Positions 38,016-47,471 of a stretch of 64,000 nucleotides of DNA are shown piece after piece. A program made the position numbers and the translations under genes. The number at the start of each line of letters is the position of its first letter. Position 1 is the first letter of the stretch. Source of the DNA: QHXN01 sp963785125. GTDB taxonomy: Bacteria > Acidobacteriota > Blastocatellia > Pyrinomonadales > Pyrinomonadaceae. The stretch lies in contig CAWATU010000005.1 in NCBI GenBank assembly GCA_963785125.1, forward strand, positions 62,001 to 126,000, in the 5' to 3' direction. The notes below the pieces were generated by a model. The model searched no databases. It worked only from the letters and a program-made list of their open reading frames with translations, and was not told the DNA's origin.

Positions 38016-39917
38016 ATGGGTCTGAGGAAGAGAGTGTTAGTAGTTCTTTTGTCGGCGCTGCTGCTGGCGCTGCCGGTAGGCACCACGGCGCAGCGGACGC
38101 AGAAGCCGCCGCTGCACGGGCGCCACTGGATGGCGATTACGGGGAAGCCTCTGGGGGCGACGGCCGGGGCGATGGTCTTTCAGAAGGGCGGCAACGCCGT
38201 GGACGCTGCGTGCGCGATGCTGGCCGCGACCGCGACGATGTGGGACACGCTCTCGTGGGGCGGCGAGACGCAGGCGCTCATCTACAACCCGAAGACGGGC
38301 AAGGTCGTCGGCATCAACGCGCTCGGCGTCGCTCCGACGGGCGCGACGGCAGAGTTTTATAAGTCGAAGAAGCTGCGCTACCCGCCCGAGTACGGCCCGC
38401 TCGCGGCCGTCACGCCGGGCACGCCGGGCGGCTTGATGACGATGCTCGCCGAGTACGGCAAGCTCAGTCTGAAGGACGTGCTCGACCCCGCCATCCAGCT
38501 CGCCGACGGCTTCCCCATCGAGGCGCAGCTCGCCAACACCATCGAGCGCCAGAAGGCCGAGATCAAGAAGTGGCGTTACTCGCCCGCGGTGATGCTGCCG
38601 CACGCGGGCCAGCGGCGCGAAGCGCCCGAGCCGGGCGAAGTCTTCAAGCAGCCCGACCTCGCCGCGACGCTGCGCAAGCTGGTCGAGGCCGAGCAGCGCG
38701 CCTTAGCTTCAGGTAAGAATCGCAAAGAGGCCATCTACGCTGCCTACGAACGTTTTTATAAGGGCGACATCGCGCAGGAGATCGCGCGCGGAACGCAGGA
38801 GGACGGGGGGCTCATCACGGCGGAAGACCTCGCCAAGTGGAAGGTTCGGATCGAGGAGCCGGTCAAGACCACGTACAAGGGCGTCGAGGTCTACAAGCTG
38901 ACGAACTGGACGCAGGGGCCGGCGATGCTACAGGCTTTGAACATCCTTGAGAACTTCGACCTGAAGGGGATGGGCTTCAACAGCACGCGTTACATTCACA
39001 CCGTCTATCAGGCGATGAGCATGGCGTTTGCCGACCGCGACTTCTATTACGGCGACCCGTACTTCCCGCCCGAGGAGCCCATCAAGGGGCTGCTCTCGAA
39101 GGAGTACGCGAAGCAGCGCGCCGCGAAGATGAACTCGCAACGCAACGACGCGAACATCAAGCCCGGCGACCCTTACCCGTTCCAGGGCACGCAGGCCAAC
39201 CCCTTCCGTGAACTGCTCGACAAGTGGAGCCCGAACCCTCCCAACCCGGCGACCGCGCCGCCGGCCACGCAGGACACCATCCGCTCGTCCGCGTCCGTGC
39301 AATCTTCCGACGAAGATTTCAAACGCGCCTTCTACGCGGGCACGACCTCGGTCGAGGCGGCGGACGCCGAAGGGTGGGTCGTCTCCATCACGCCGAGCGG
39401 CGGCTGGGTGCCCGCGGTCATCGCCGGGCGCACCGGCATCGGCCTGAGCCAGCGCGCGCAGAGCTTCGTGACAGACCCCGCGGAAGGCCCTTTCAATGTC
39501 ATCGAGCCGGGCAAGCTCCCGCGCGTCACGCTCACGCCGACGCTCGCGCTCAGAGACGGCAAGCCCTACCTCGCCTTCGCCGTGCAGGGCGGCGACAGTC
39601 AGGATCAGAACCTCTTGCAGTTCTTCCTCAACGTCGTCGAGTTCGGCATGTCGGTACAGGAGGCGACCGAGGCGCCCAACGTCAACAGCTTCCAGATGCG
39701 CAGCTCCTTCGGCGCGCACGAGACGCGGCCCGGTCGCATCCTGCTCGCCGAGTCGATGCCCCCGTGGGTGCGCACGGAGCTGCGCCGCATGGGCTACGAG
39801 CTGACGTATGAGGAGCGCACCTCCGGCCCGATCAACGCCATCCTCCTCGACCGCGCGCACGGCACGATGTGGGGCGGGTCGAGCAACCACGGCGAGGACT
39901 ACGGCATAGCCTGGTGA
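38016..39917 (+). CDS. Gamma-glutamyltransferase family protein (Ntn hydrolase)
   Basis: This exported protein of about 633 aa has a signal peptide (VLVVLLSALLLALPVGTTA). It belongs to the self-processing gamma-glutamyltranspeptidase family, which cleaves glutathione and gamma-glutamyl bonds. The large-subunit start PLGATAGAMVFQKGGNAVDA and the activation site AGTTSVEAADAEGWVVS (catalytic Thr about 444) are present. Classical GGTs read GTTHFSV at this site, so the residue after TTS differs. ATG 38016 has GGAGG 6 bases upstream. A strong terminator follows. Confidence 0.9.
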   Translation: MGLRKRVLVVLLSALLLALPVGTTAQRTQKPPLHGRHWMAITGKPLGATAGAMVFQKGGNAVDAACAMLAATATMWDTLSWGGETQALIYNPKTGKVVGINALGVAPTGATAEFYKSKKLRYPPEYGPLAAVTPGTPGGLMTMLAEYGKLSLKDVLDPAIQLADGFPIEAQLANTIERQKAEIKKWRYSPAVMLPHAGQRREAPEPGEVFKQPDLAATLRKLVEAEQRALASGKNRKEAIYAAYERFYKGDIAQEIARGTQEDGGLITAEDLAKWKVRIEEPVKTTYKGVEVYKLTNWTQGPAMLQALNILENFDLKGMGFNSTRYIHTVYQAMSMAFADRDFYYGDPYFPPEEPIKGLLSKEYAKQRAAKMNSQRNDANIKPGDPYPFQGTQANPFRELLDKWSPNPPNPATAPPATQDTIRSSASVQSSDEDFKRAFYAGTTSVEAADAEGWVVSITPSGGWVPAVIAGRTGIGLSQRAQSFVTDPAEGPFNVIEPGKLPRVTLTPTLALRDGKPYLAFAVQGGDSQDQNLLQFFLNVVEFGMSVQEATEAPNVNSFQMRSSFGAHETRPGRILLAESMPPWVRTELRRMGYELTYEERTSGPINAILLDRAHGTMWGGSSNHGEDYGIAW

Positions 39918-39940
39918 GGGAACCGACGGAGACCTTCTCG

Positions 39941-39977
39941 AAGGAGCGCGGGTATGGTGCCCGCGCTCCTTCTTATT
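39941..39977 (+). terminator. Intrinsic terminator after gamma-glutamyltransferase
   Basis: A perfect 12-bp hairpin AAGGAGCGCGGG (39941-39952) with CCCGCGCTCCTT (39960-39971) is followed by CTTATTTG, 24 bases after the stop codon. Confidence 0.82.
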
Positions 39978-40134
39978 TGCCCGCTCCGCTCTGGTTGTTG
40001 ACATCCCGCACTTGCGGGCTTACCGTACACAGCCGTCTTAAGCTTTCAAGGACACAAGCCGTCTCAAACTCTACAGTCCGGTCGCACACGTGCGCGCCTG
40101 ACATCATAGTCAACTCTAAAGGAGGGTCAGTCAG

Positions 40135-40539
40135 ATGGGTTTCTTCTCAAAGCTCAAGAAGCTGGTGCCGATTGTAGATAAGGGGGCGGCAATTGCCTCG
40201 ACCGTGTTGCCGGGCAAGGCCGGGCAGGTCGCGGGCGATGTGGCGACGGCCTCGGGCGTCGTCACGTCGGTTGTTCAGCAGATTCAATCGCAGTCCGGTG
40301 CCGCCCTCTCGCCCGAGGAGGCGCAGCAGCAGGCAACGCTCGCCACGGCCGTCGCCGTCGATGACCACGAGGAGCGCGTCAAGGCGCTCGAAGCCGAACT
40401 CACGGCGCTCCGTGCGGCGCTGGGCGGCGGTCAGGCGGGATCATCCGGGGCGTCCGGACAGGCGGGACCGACGGGGCAGACAGAACCGTCAAGTCCGGCG
40501 GGACCGGCGGGACCGACGGGCCCTTCGGGACAATCTTAG
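40135..40539 (+). CDS. Small protein with collagen-like Gly-X-Y tail
   Basis: This 134-aa protein begins MGFFSKLKKLVPIVDKGAAI, a basic amphipathic start, then a helical region rich in Ala/Gln (to about 95), and ends in about a dozen Gly-X-Y triplets (GQAGPTGQ, PAGPAGPTGPSGQS) partly broken by TEPSS. No signal peptide is seen. AAAGGAGG lies 12 bases before the ATG, and a strong terminator follows the stop. Function unknown; collagen-like tails can trimerise. Confidence 0.7.
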   Translation: MGFFSKLKKLVPIVDKGAAIASTVLPGKAGQVAGDVATASGVVTSVVQQIQSQSGAALSPEEAQQQATLATAVAVDDHEERVKALEAELTALRAALGGGQAGSSGASGQAGPTGQTEPSSPAGPAGPTGPSGQS

Positions 40540-40557
40540 TTGACTCGTTTTGTAACC

Positions 40558-40641
40558 GTAACCGGGGTCGGGCACGCTCCCCGCACGCCTTCGACCTGGC
40601 CGAACTGGCGGGGGCGGGCCCGACTCCGGTTACTGTTTTTT
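40558..40641 (+). terminator. Long intrinsic terminator after the collagen-like gene
   Basis: A 16-bp stem (40558-40573 with 40618-40633, one G-U pair) is closed over a GC-rich internal region and followed by TGTTTTTT. It insulates topA from the upstream gene. Confidence 0.82.
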
Positions 40642-40792
40642 CAGACGCCGGTCACGCGCTAAGTTGTTGAAAAGCAGACCGAAAAGTCGTCTCCGGCCGG
40701 GCGAGCCGGCGGCGGGCCCCGCGCATCTAAAGTGGCGCCGGGTTTGCATCCTTTGGCGAAATAGAGAATATTAGAAAAAGGATAACAACCGA

Positions 40793-40815
40793 GCCGCGCG
40801 CATTTTTTGCGCGGC
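40793..40815 (+). promoter_or_regulatory. Leader hairpin with T6 loop before topA
   Basis: GCCGCGC (40793-40799) pairs with GCGCGGC (40809-40815) over a loop GCATTTTTT. It lies 23 bases before the topA ATG. The rest of 40642-40838 is AT-richer than its surroundings near 40755-40790 and probably holds the topA promoter, but no clear -35/-10 pair stands out. Confidence 0.45.
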
Positions 40816-40838
40816 GTTTATTAACAAAGGAAAATTTA

Positions 40839-43388
40839 ATGGCGAAGAATTTAGTAGTGGTCGAATCGCCCGCCAAGGCGAAGACTATCGGAAAATATCT
40901 GGGCCCGGACTATCGCGTGATGGCCTCCATCGGCCACATCAAGGACTTGCCGTCGAAGGGGCTCGGCGTTGATGTGAACAACGCCTTCGAGCCGACCTAC
41001 GAGGTCATCCCCGATACCAAGAAGCGCAACAACCGCAAGGTCGTCTCCGAATTGAAGAGTGCGGCTAAGGAGGCCGAGGCCATCTACCTCGCCGCCGACC
41101 CCGACCGCGAGGGCGAGGCCATCTGCCAGCACCTTGCGGAAGAGATCGTCCCGAAGCGCCCGAAGAAGCCGCACTTCCGCGTGATGTTCAACGAGATCAC
41201 GAAGCGCGCAGTGCAGGAGGCTTTCAAGGAGCCGAAGCAGATAGACCAGAACCTCGTCGCCGCGCAGCAGGCCCGGCGCGTGCTTGACCGGCTCGTCGGC
41301 TACAAGGTCTCGCCGCTTTTGTGTCGCACCATCGGCGGTCGCCTGTCGGCCGGGCGTGTCCAGTCAGTTGCGCTGCGCATGGTCGTCGAGCGCGAGCGCG
41401 AGATAGAGAAGTTTATCAAGACGGAGTATTGGACAATCGGCGCGAACCTCTCGTCACGGCTTCCGCCCGCCTTCGACGCGCGTCTGTGGAAGGTCGGCGA
41501 GCAGACGGTGAAGACTTCGGGCTTCGACCAGGAGATTAAGAAGAGCGAGATTCTCATCGGCGACGAGAAGACGGCCCGCGAGATTGTCGAGGAGGCCGAG
41601 CGCCAGCAGTTCGTCGTCTCCGAGGTGACGACGAAGGAGCGTCGGCGCAACCCCGTCCCGGCCTTCATCACGTCGAAGCTTCAGCAGGAGGCCGCGCGCA
41701 AACTCTCGTTCCCCGTCAAGAAGACGATGATGGTCGCGCAGAAGCTCTACGAGGGCGTCGAGGTCGGCGCGGACGGCGCGGTCGGCCTCATCACCTACAT
41801 GCGCACCGACTCGACGCGCGTCTCGGACACCGCTTTGGCGGAGGCGCGCGACTTCATCTCGACGCAGTACGGCGCGGTGTATCTGCCCGAGAAGGCCGTC
41901 CACTACAAATCGAAGAAGGACGCGCAGGACGCGCACGAGGCCATCCGCCCGACCGACGTTTCGCGCACGCCCGACGCGATGGCACGTTACCTCGACCGCG
42001 ACGAGCTGAAGCTCTACCGCCTCATCTGGCAGCGCTTCGTCGCTTCGCAGATGAACCCGGCTATCTTTGACCAGACGACCATCGACATCGGGGCCGGCCG
42101 CTTCCTCTTCCGCGCCACGGGCTCGGTCTTAAAGTTCGACGGCTTCCTCAAGGTCTACGAGGAGGGGCGCGACGAGAAGGTCGAAGAGGACGATGAGGCC
42201 GCGCGCAAGCTGCCGCTGGTCGAGGCGGGCGAGAACCTGAAGCTCAACGGCGTCACGCCCGAGCAGCACTTCACCGAGCCGCCGCCGCGCTACACCGAGG
42301 CGACGCTCGTCAAGGCGCTCGAAGAGAAGGGCATCGGCCGCCCTTCGACCTACGCGGCCATCATGACGACGATTCAGGATCGCGAGTACGTCGAGCGCGT
42401 CGAGTCGCGCTTCCACCCGACGGCGCTCGGGATGACCGTCAACGACCTTCTGGTCGAGGGCGGTTTCGACGACCTCTTCAACGAGACCTACACGGCGCGG
42501 ATGGAGCGGGAGCTTGACGAGATAGAGGAAGGGAAGCTCGCCTGGACGGACGCGCTCTCGGAGTTCTACGAGAAGTTCGCGCGCGACCTCAAGGCGTTCG
42601 AGACCTACGTCAAGGGGCGCAAGCAGCAGGCCATCCCGACCGACGAAGTGTGCGAGAACTGCGGCTCGCCGATGGTCATCAAACTCGGCCGCTTCGGACA
42701 GTTCCTCGCCTGCTCGAACTATCCCGAGTGCCGCACCACGCGCGAGGTGGCCAAGCCGCAGTCGGCCGTAGCCGAGGGCAATGGCGCCGCGGGCGGTGCC
42801 GACGGCGCGGCGGAAGAGGTCGCGGAGACGTGCGAGCTGTGCGGTAAGCCGATGGCGATGAAGCGCGGGCGCTTCGGCCCGTTCCTCGGCTGCTCGGGCT
42901 ACCCCGAGTGCCGCAACATTCGCCGCATCTCGAAGAAGACCGGCGCGGTCGCGCCCGCGCCCGTGCCCATCGAGGGCGAGACCTGTCCCGTTGACGGCGC
43001 GCAGTTAGTCCGCCGCCACGGCCCCTACGGCGAGTTCGTCTCGTGCGCGAACTACCCGACGTGTAAATACATCAAGCGCGAGACGACGGGCGTCGCCTGC
43101 CCGAAGCCCGGTTGCAAGGGCGAGATCGTCGTCAAGAAGTCGAAGCGCGGGAAGTACTTCTACGGCTGCTCCGAGTATCCGAAGTGTGACACGGTCTACT
43201 GGGACAAGCCCGTGGCCGAGCCCTGCCCACAGTGCAACGCGCCCTTCCTGCTGGAGAAGACGACGAAGAAGGGCACGACGCGCTCCTGCGTCCGCGAGGA
43301 GTGCGGCTATAAGGAGGAGGTGCTCCCGGGTGCCGCCCCCGCCCCGACCGCGAGCCGCACGGGCAGCGAAGGTCGCGCCGCGAACTGA
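40839..43388 (+). CDS. topA: DNA topoisomerase I (type IA)
   Basis: This 849-aa enzyme relaxes negative supercoils through a 5'-phosphotyrosine intermediate. The TOPRIM domain (VVESPAKAKTIGKYLG near the start, DPDREGEAI near 88), the hinge AGRVQSVALRMVVERE, the active-site Tyr about 320 in GLITYMRTDSTRVS and the GRPSTYA motif are present. The C-terminus has five zinc-ribbon-like modules (such as CENCGSPMVIKLGRFGQFLA), one of which lacks its second Cys (CPVDGAQL). AAAGGAAAATTTA precedes the ATG. A perfect terminator follows. Confidence 0.98.
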   Translation: MAKNLVVVESPAKAKTIGKYLGPDYRVMASIGHIKDLPSKGLGVDVNNAFEPTYEVIPDTKKRNNRKVVSELKSAAKEAEAIYLAADPDREGEAICQHLAEEIVPKRPKKPHFRVMFNEITKRAVQEAFKEPKQIDQNLVAAQQARRVLDRLVGYKVSPLLCRTIGGRLSAGRVQSVALRMVVEREREIEKFIKTEYWTIGANLSSRLPPAFDARLWKVGEQTVKTSGFDQEIKKSEILIGDEKTAREIVEEAERQQFVVSEVTTKERRRNPVPAFITSKLQQEAARKLSFPVKKTMMVAQKLYEGVEVGADGAVGLITYMRTDSTRVSDTALAEARDFISTQYGAVYLPEKAVHYKSKKDAQDAHEAIRPTDVSRTPDAMARYLDRDELKLYRLIWQRFVASQMNPAIFDQTTIDIGAGRFLFRATGSVLKFDGFLKVYEEGRDEKVEEDDEAARKLPLVEAGENLKLNGVTPEQHFTEPPPRYTEATLVKALEEKGIGRPSTYAAIMTTIQDREYVERVESRFHPTALGMTVNDLLVEGGFDDLFNETYTARMERELDEIEEGKLAWTDALSEFYEKFARDLKAFETYVKGRKQQAIPTDEVCENCGSPMVIKLGRFGQFLACSNYPECRTTREVAKPQSAVAEGNGAAGGADGAAEEVAETCELCGKPMAMKRGRFGPFLGCSGYPECRNIRRISKKTGAVAPAPVPIEGETCPVDGAQLVRRHGPYGEFVSCANYPTCKYIKRETTGVACPKPGCKGEIVVKKSKRGKYFYGCSEYPKCDTVYWDKPVAEPCPQCNAPFLLEKTTKKGTTRSCVREECGYKEEVLPGAAPAPTASRTGSEGRAAN

Positions 43389-43410
43389 GACAGAGCAAAG
43401 CCGGTTGAAC

Positions 43411-43451
43411 GGAGGGCGCGACAGCAACGTCGCGCCCTCCGTTTGTGTTTT
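43411..43451 (+). terminator. Intrinsic terminator after topA
   Basis: A perfect 12-bp hairpin GGAGGGCGCGAC (43411-43422) with GTCGCGCCCTCC (43429-43440) and a 6-base loop is followed by GTTTGTGTTTT. Confidence 0.9.
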
Positions 43452-43558
43452 GCCGCCCATCCCTATAAATTTTATCCAAACTGTAACCTTCGTCTCGACG
43501 GGCGCGTCTCTTTGATAAGAGACCGCACCTTCAGACTTTCGCAGGAGACCACGTCAAG

Positions 43559-45348
43559 ATGATTACGAGACGCCGGAACGCGGCCGCACTGTTGTGCGCG
43601 CTGTTACTCTTCTCGAACCTACCCGCGCAGGCGCGGCAGACGCCGCCCGCGCAGAGCACGCCGGCACAGGGCGCACGCCAGCAGCCGACGCCAGACCCCA
43701 ACGACCCCGTCCAGCGCATCCGCGACGAGGGGCTCAACCGCTCGCAGATAATGCAGACGCTCAACCAACTGACGAACGTCATCGGCCCGCGCCTGACGAA
43801 CTCGCCGGGTATGCGTCGCGCCAACGAGTGGACGCGCGATAAGCTGACAGCGTGGGGGCTCGTCAACGCCAAGCTCGAACCGTGGGGCGCATTCGGCCGC
43901 GGCTGGGTCTTGAAGAAGTTTTCCGCCGACGCGGCCGAGCCGCAGACCTATCCGCTCAACGCCTACCCGAAGGCCTGGTCGCCCGCGACCGCGGGGCCGC
44001 TCACGGCCGAGGTCGTCTACGTGGACGCGAAGGACGAGCAGGGGTTGCAGAAGTTCAAGGGACAACTGCGCGGCAAGATAATCCTCAACGGCGCGGTGCG
44101 CGACCCGGCGGGGCACTTCGAGCCCGAGGGCACGCGGCGGACAGAGAAAGACCTGCTCGACCTCGCCAACGCGCCCGACCCTTCGACCCAAGCCCCGCGC
44201 CCGCGCGCCGCGCCCGACATGCGTGCGGCGACGCGCTTCAGCTCCGTCAAGCTCAACTTCTATCAGGACGAAGGCGCTGCCCTCGTCATCGACCCGAGCC
44301 GCGGCGACGGCGGCAACATCTTCGTGCAGCAGGCAGCGGTGCCGCAGCCGCTCCCGACCAACCCGCAGGCGCTGCAAGCGCTCCTCGACCGCGCGCCCGA
44401 TGCGCCGCGGCAGGCGCGTGCGTGGGACAAGGCCGCGCCGAAGTTCGCGCCGCAGGTCGCGCTCTCCATCGAGCACTACAACCGCCTCGCGCGTTCCATC
44501 GAGGCCGGCGAGCGCGTCCGCATCTCCGTCAACCTCGACGCGCAGTTCATCGACGAAGACCCGACGGCCTACAACACGGTCGCGGAGATTCCCGGCACCG
44601 ACCTGAAGGACGAGGTCGTCATGCTCGGCGGACATCTCGACTCGTGGCACGGCGGGACGGGCGCGACCGACAACGCCGCGGGCGTCGCCGTCGCGATGGA
44701 GGCGGTGAGGATTCTGAAGGCCTTGGACCTCCAGCCGCGCCGGACGATTCGGATCGCCTTGTGGAGCGGCGAGGAGCAGGGCCTGCTCGGCTCGCGCGCG
44801 TACGTCGAGCAGCACTTCGGGAAGCTTGAGACGCCGCGGCCGACGCCGCAGCCGACGCCCGCGCCCGGCGAGGCTGAGAAGCAGCCGACGACGCAGCCGA
44901 CGCCCGCGCCCGGCCGTCTCATCACGAAGCCGGAGTACGAGAAGCTCTCGGCCTACTACAACCTCGACAACGGCACGGGGCGCATCCGCGGCGTCTACAT
45001 GCAGGGGAACGAAGGCGTGCGCCAACTACTTCCGCCGCTGGCTCGCGCCCTTCGCCGACCTCGGCGCGCAGACCCTGACGCTCGCCAATACAGGGAGCAC
45101 CGACCACGTCCCCTTCGACGCAGATCGGACTGCCCGGCTTCCAGTTCATACAGGACGCGGTCGAGTACAACACGCGCACGCACCACTCGACGCAGGACAC
45201 GTACGAGCGCATCCAGCCCGACGACATGAAGCAGGCCGCCGTCATCATGGCCGCCTTCGTCTACCAGACCGCCATGCTCGACGAGCGTCTCCCGCGCAAG
45301 CCCGCGCCGGGGAGGTCGGAGCGCGAGACTTCTTCGACCAGCCGCTGA
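43559..45348 (+). pseudogene. Exported M28-family metallopeptidase, frame broken twice
   Basis: This is a secreted zinc aminopeptidase-like protein with signal peptide (NAAALLCALLLFSNLPAQA), a PA-like insert and a catalytic domain with zinc ligands in LGGHLDSWHGGTGATDNAAG and the catalytic Glu pair in WSGEEQGLLGSR. After about residue 488 the frame changes near 45022 and again near 45120. Removing one base at each restores EGVRNYFRRW and FDAIGLPGFQFIQDAVEY, then a normal tail to TGA 45346-45348. The intact paralogue next door gives the template. Either indel errors in the sequence or early decay of one duplicate. Confidence 0.85.
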
Positions 45349-45368
45349 CCACTGAAGGATTTAAGATT

Positions 45369-45439
45369 GGGTCATCGGCTCATCGATTCATTGAAGAAGG
45401 CAAAGCATCCCATTCAATGAATCGATGAGCCGATGACCC
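45369..45439. repeat. Perfect 27-bp inverted repeat built of octamers
   Basis: Arms 45369-45395 and 45413-45439 are perfectly complementary with a 17-base loop that begins GAAGGCAAAG. The arm reads as octamers GGGTCATC GGCTCATC GATTCATT. It lies between the tandem peptidase genes. A related octamer element is at 53817-53872. Confidence 0.88.
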
Positions 45440-45557
45440 GATGAATCAATCCCTTTTGAAACTTTCCAACGACCTCTAAGGTATACTCACACTCCCTCGG
45501 ACGAGACACGAACAACACATTAGACAGTTATTCATCTTTCAGGAGCGCTTCGCCCAC

Positions 45558-47393
45558 ATGACGAGACGACACACAGCCGCCGCGCTGCTCCTCTTCGCCC
45601 TCCTGTCGCCGAACGCCGCCGCGTTGCGCGCGCAACAGACGACGCCCGCCCCGACACAGTCGCAGACACAGCCGCAGGCACAGCCGTCGCCCGACGTGAT
45701 CGAGCGCATCAAGGACGAGGGGCTCAACCGCTCCGAGGTGATGCGCACGCTCGAACACCTGACCGACGTGATCGGGCCGCGCCTGACGGGCTCGCCGTCG
45801 CTCAAGCGCGCCAACGAGTGGACGCGCGACCGCCTCGCCGCTTGGGGTTTGCAGAACGCGCACCTCGAACCGTGGGGGCCGTTCGGGCGCGGCTGGACGC
45901 TCAAGCGCTTCTCGGCCGAGGCCGTCGAGCCGCAGGCGTTCCCGCTCCTCGCCTACCCGCGCGCGTGGTCGCCGGGCCTTGAAGCCCCGCTCACGGCCGA
46001 CCTCGTCATCGTTGACGCGAAGACGGAAGAGGAGTTGCAGAAGTACAAGGGTCAGCTCCGCGGCAAGATAGTCCTCGTTGGCACCGAACGCCAGCTCAAG
46101 CCGCTCTTCGAGCCGAAGGCGTCGCGCCTGAGCGAGAAGCAGTTGCTCGCACTCGCAGACGCGCCCGACCCCACGCTCCTGCCGCGACTGCCGCGTCGCC
46201 AGCCGTCGCCCGAGCTGATAGCCGCCGCGCGCTTCAACGACCGCAAGACGCAGTTCTACTACGACGAGGGTGCCGCGCTCCTCGTCGGCTCAAGCCCCGC
46301 GGGCGACGGCGGCATGTTGCAGTTCGTCCAGTCGGCCGCGGTGCCGCAGCCCTCCGACACGCCGTTCGACCAGCGCAAGAACCCCTGGCAGAAGGACGCG
46401 CCCAGACTCATCCCGCAGATCGCGCTCTCGAACGACCACTACAACCGCCTTGCGCGTATGCTCCGCCTGGGCGAGAAGGTTCGGCTCAACGTCAACCTAC
46501 AGATCGAGTTCGACGACACCGACCCGATGAGCTACAACACGGTCGCAGAGATTCCGGGGACTGATTTGAAGGACGAGGTCGTCATGCTCGGCGCGCACCT
46601 CGACTCGTGGCACACGGCGACGGGCGCGACCGACAACGCCGCGGGCGTCGCCATGATGATGGAGGCCGTGCGCATTCTGAAGGCTCTCGACCTCCAGCCG
46701 CGCCGCACGATTCGCATCGCCTTGTGGAGCGGCGAGGAGCAGGGGCTGCTCGGCTCACGCTTCTACGTCCGCGAGCACTTCGGCCCGCTGCCCGCGCCCA
46801 CGCCGGTGGGCGCGGGCGCGACGCAGCCCGACGCAGCCGCAGCCGCCGTTGCCGAGAAGACCGGCAAGACGCCGAAGAAGCGTGAGGCGCGCGACACGGC
46901 CGCGAAGACCCCGGCCGCACAGCCGACGCCCACCGCGCCACAGCCGACCCCACAGCCCACCGCGCGCTACAAGCCCGAGCACGCGCGCCTCAACGTCTAC
47001 TTCAACGCCGACAGCGGCACGGGCGCCATCCGCGGCGTCCACATGCAGGGCAACGAGGCACTGCGCCCGACGTTCCGCCGCTGGCTCCTGCCCTTCGCGC
47101 AGTTGAAGGTGGGCGAGATGACCTACACGGCGACGACCGTCACGACTGCCAACTCCGGCGGCTCGGACTTCCTCTCCTTCGACGCCGTCGGTCTGAACGG
47201 CATCGACTTCCTCCAGGACGACCTCGAATACGGCACGCGCACCTGGCACTCCAACCAGGACACTTTCGACCGCGTCATCCCCGAAGACCTCAAGCAGGCC
47301 GCCGTCATCGTCGCCGCCTTCATCTACAACGCCGCCATGATGGACGGCATGCTCCCGCGCAAGCCGCCGAGGCAGGAGACCAGTAGGCAGTAG
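45558..47393 (+). CDS. Exported M28-family metallopeptidase
   Basis: This 611-aa intact paralogue of the upstream gene has a signal peptide (AALLLFALLSPNAAALRA), a Gln/Pro-rich stretch and the M28 core: LGAHLDSWHTATGATDNAAG (first zinc ligands) and WSGEEQGLLGSRFYV (catalytic Glu). A low-complexity Pro/Thr/Lys insertion (about 410-480) separates this from the last ligand region (TWHSNQDTFDRVIPEDLK). Such enzymes are secreted aminopeptidases or glutamate carboxypeptidase-like. The final SRQ codons and stop come from the repeat element downstream. Confidence 0.93.
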   Translation: MTRRHTAAALLLFALLSPNAAALRAQQTTPAPTQSQTQPQAQPSPDVIERIKDEGLNRSEVMRTLEHLTDVIGPRLTGSPSLKRANEWTRDRLAAWGLQNAHLEPWGPFGRGWTLKRFSAEAVEPQAFPLLAYPRAWSPGLEAPLTADLVIVDAKTEEELQKYKGQLRGKIVLVGTERQLKPLFEPKASRLSEKQLLALADAPDPTLLPRLPRRQPSPELIAAARFNDRKTQFYYDEGAALLVGSSPAGDGGMLQFVQSAAVPQPSDTPFDQRKNPWQKDAPRLIPQIALSNDHYNRLARMLRLGEKVRLNVNLQIEFDDTDPMSYNTVAEIPGTDLKDEVVMLGAHLDSWHTATGATDNAAGVAMMMEAVRILKALDLQPRRTIRIALWSGEEQGLLGSRFYVREHFGPLPAPTPVGAGATQPDAAAAAVAEKTGKTPKKREARDTAAKTPAAQPTPTAPQPTPQPTARYKPEHARLNVYFNADSGTGAIRGVHMQGNEALRPTFRRWLLPFAQLKVGEMTYTATTVTTANSGGSDFLSFDAVGLNGIDFLQDDLEYGTRTWHSNQDTFDRVIPEDLKQAAVIVAAFIYNAAMMDGMLPRKPPRQETSRQ

Positions 47394-47471
47394 GAAAGAA
47401 ACGAGCGGCGCGTCCGAAGCCTTCAGGCCGGGCGCGCCGCTTAGTTCTTCTACTGCCTACTGCCTACTGCT
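47381..47471. repeat. GCAGTAG-family heptamer element enclosing a GC-rich hairpin
   Basis: The left arm CAGTAGGCAGTAG and the right arm CTACTGCCTACTGCCTACTGC flank an inner stem AGCGGCGCGTCC / GGGCGCGCCGCT (47404-47441). Both convergent genes (M28 peptidase and metallophosphoesterase) take their stop codons from this element. Confidence 0.82.

Noticed and set aside
40790..40820. Intrinsic terminator directly before topA
   Set aside because: The T run is in the loop and not after the stem, and the real terminator of the upstream gene is at 40558-40641.
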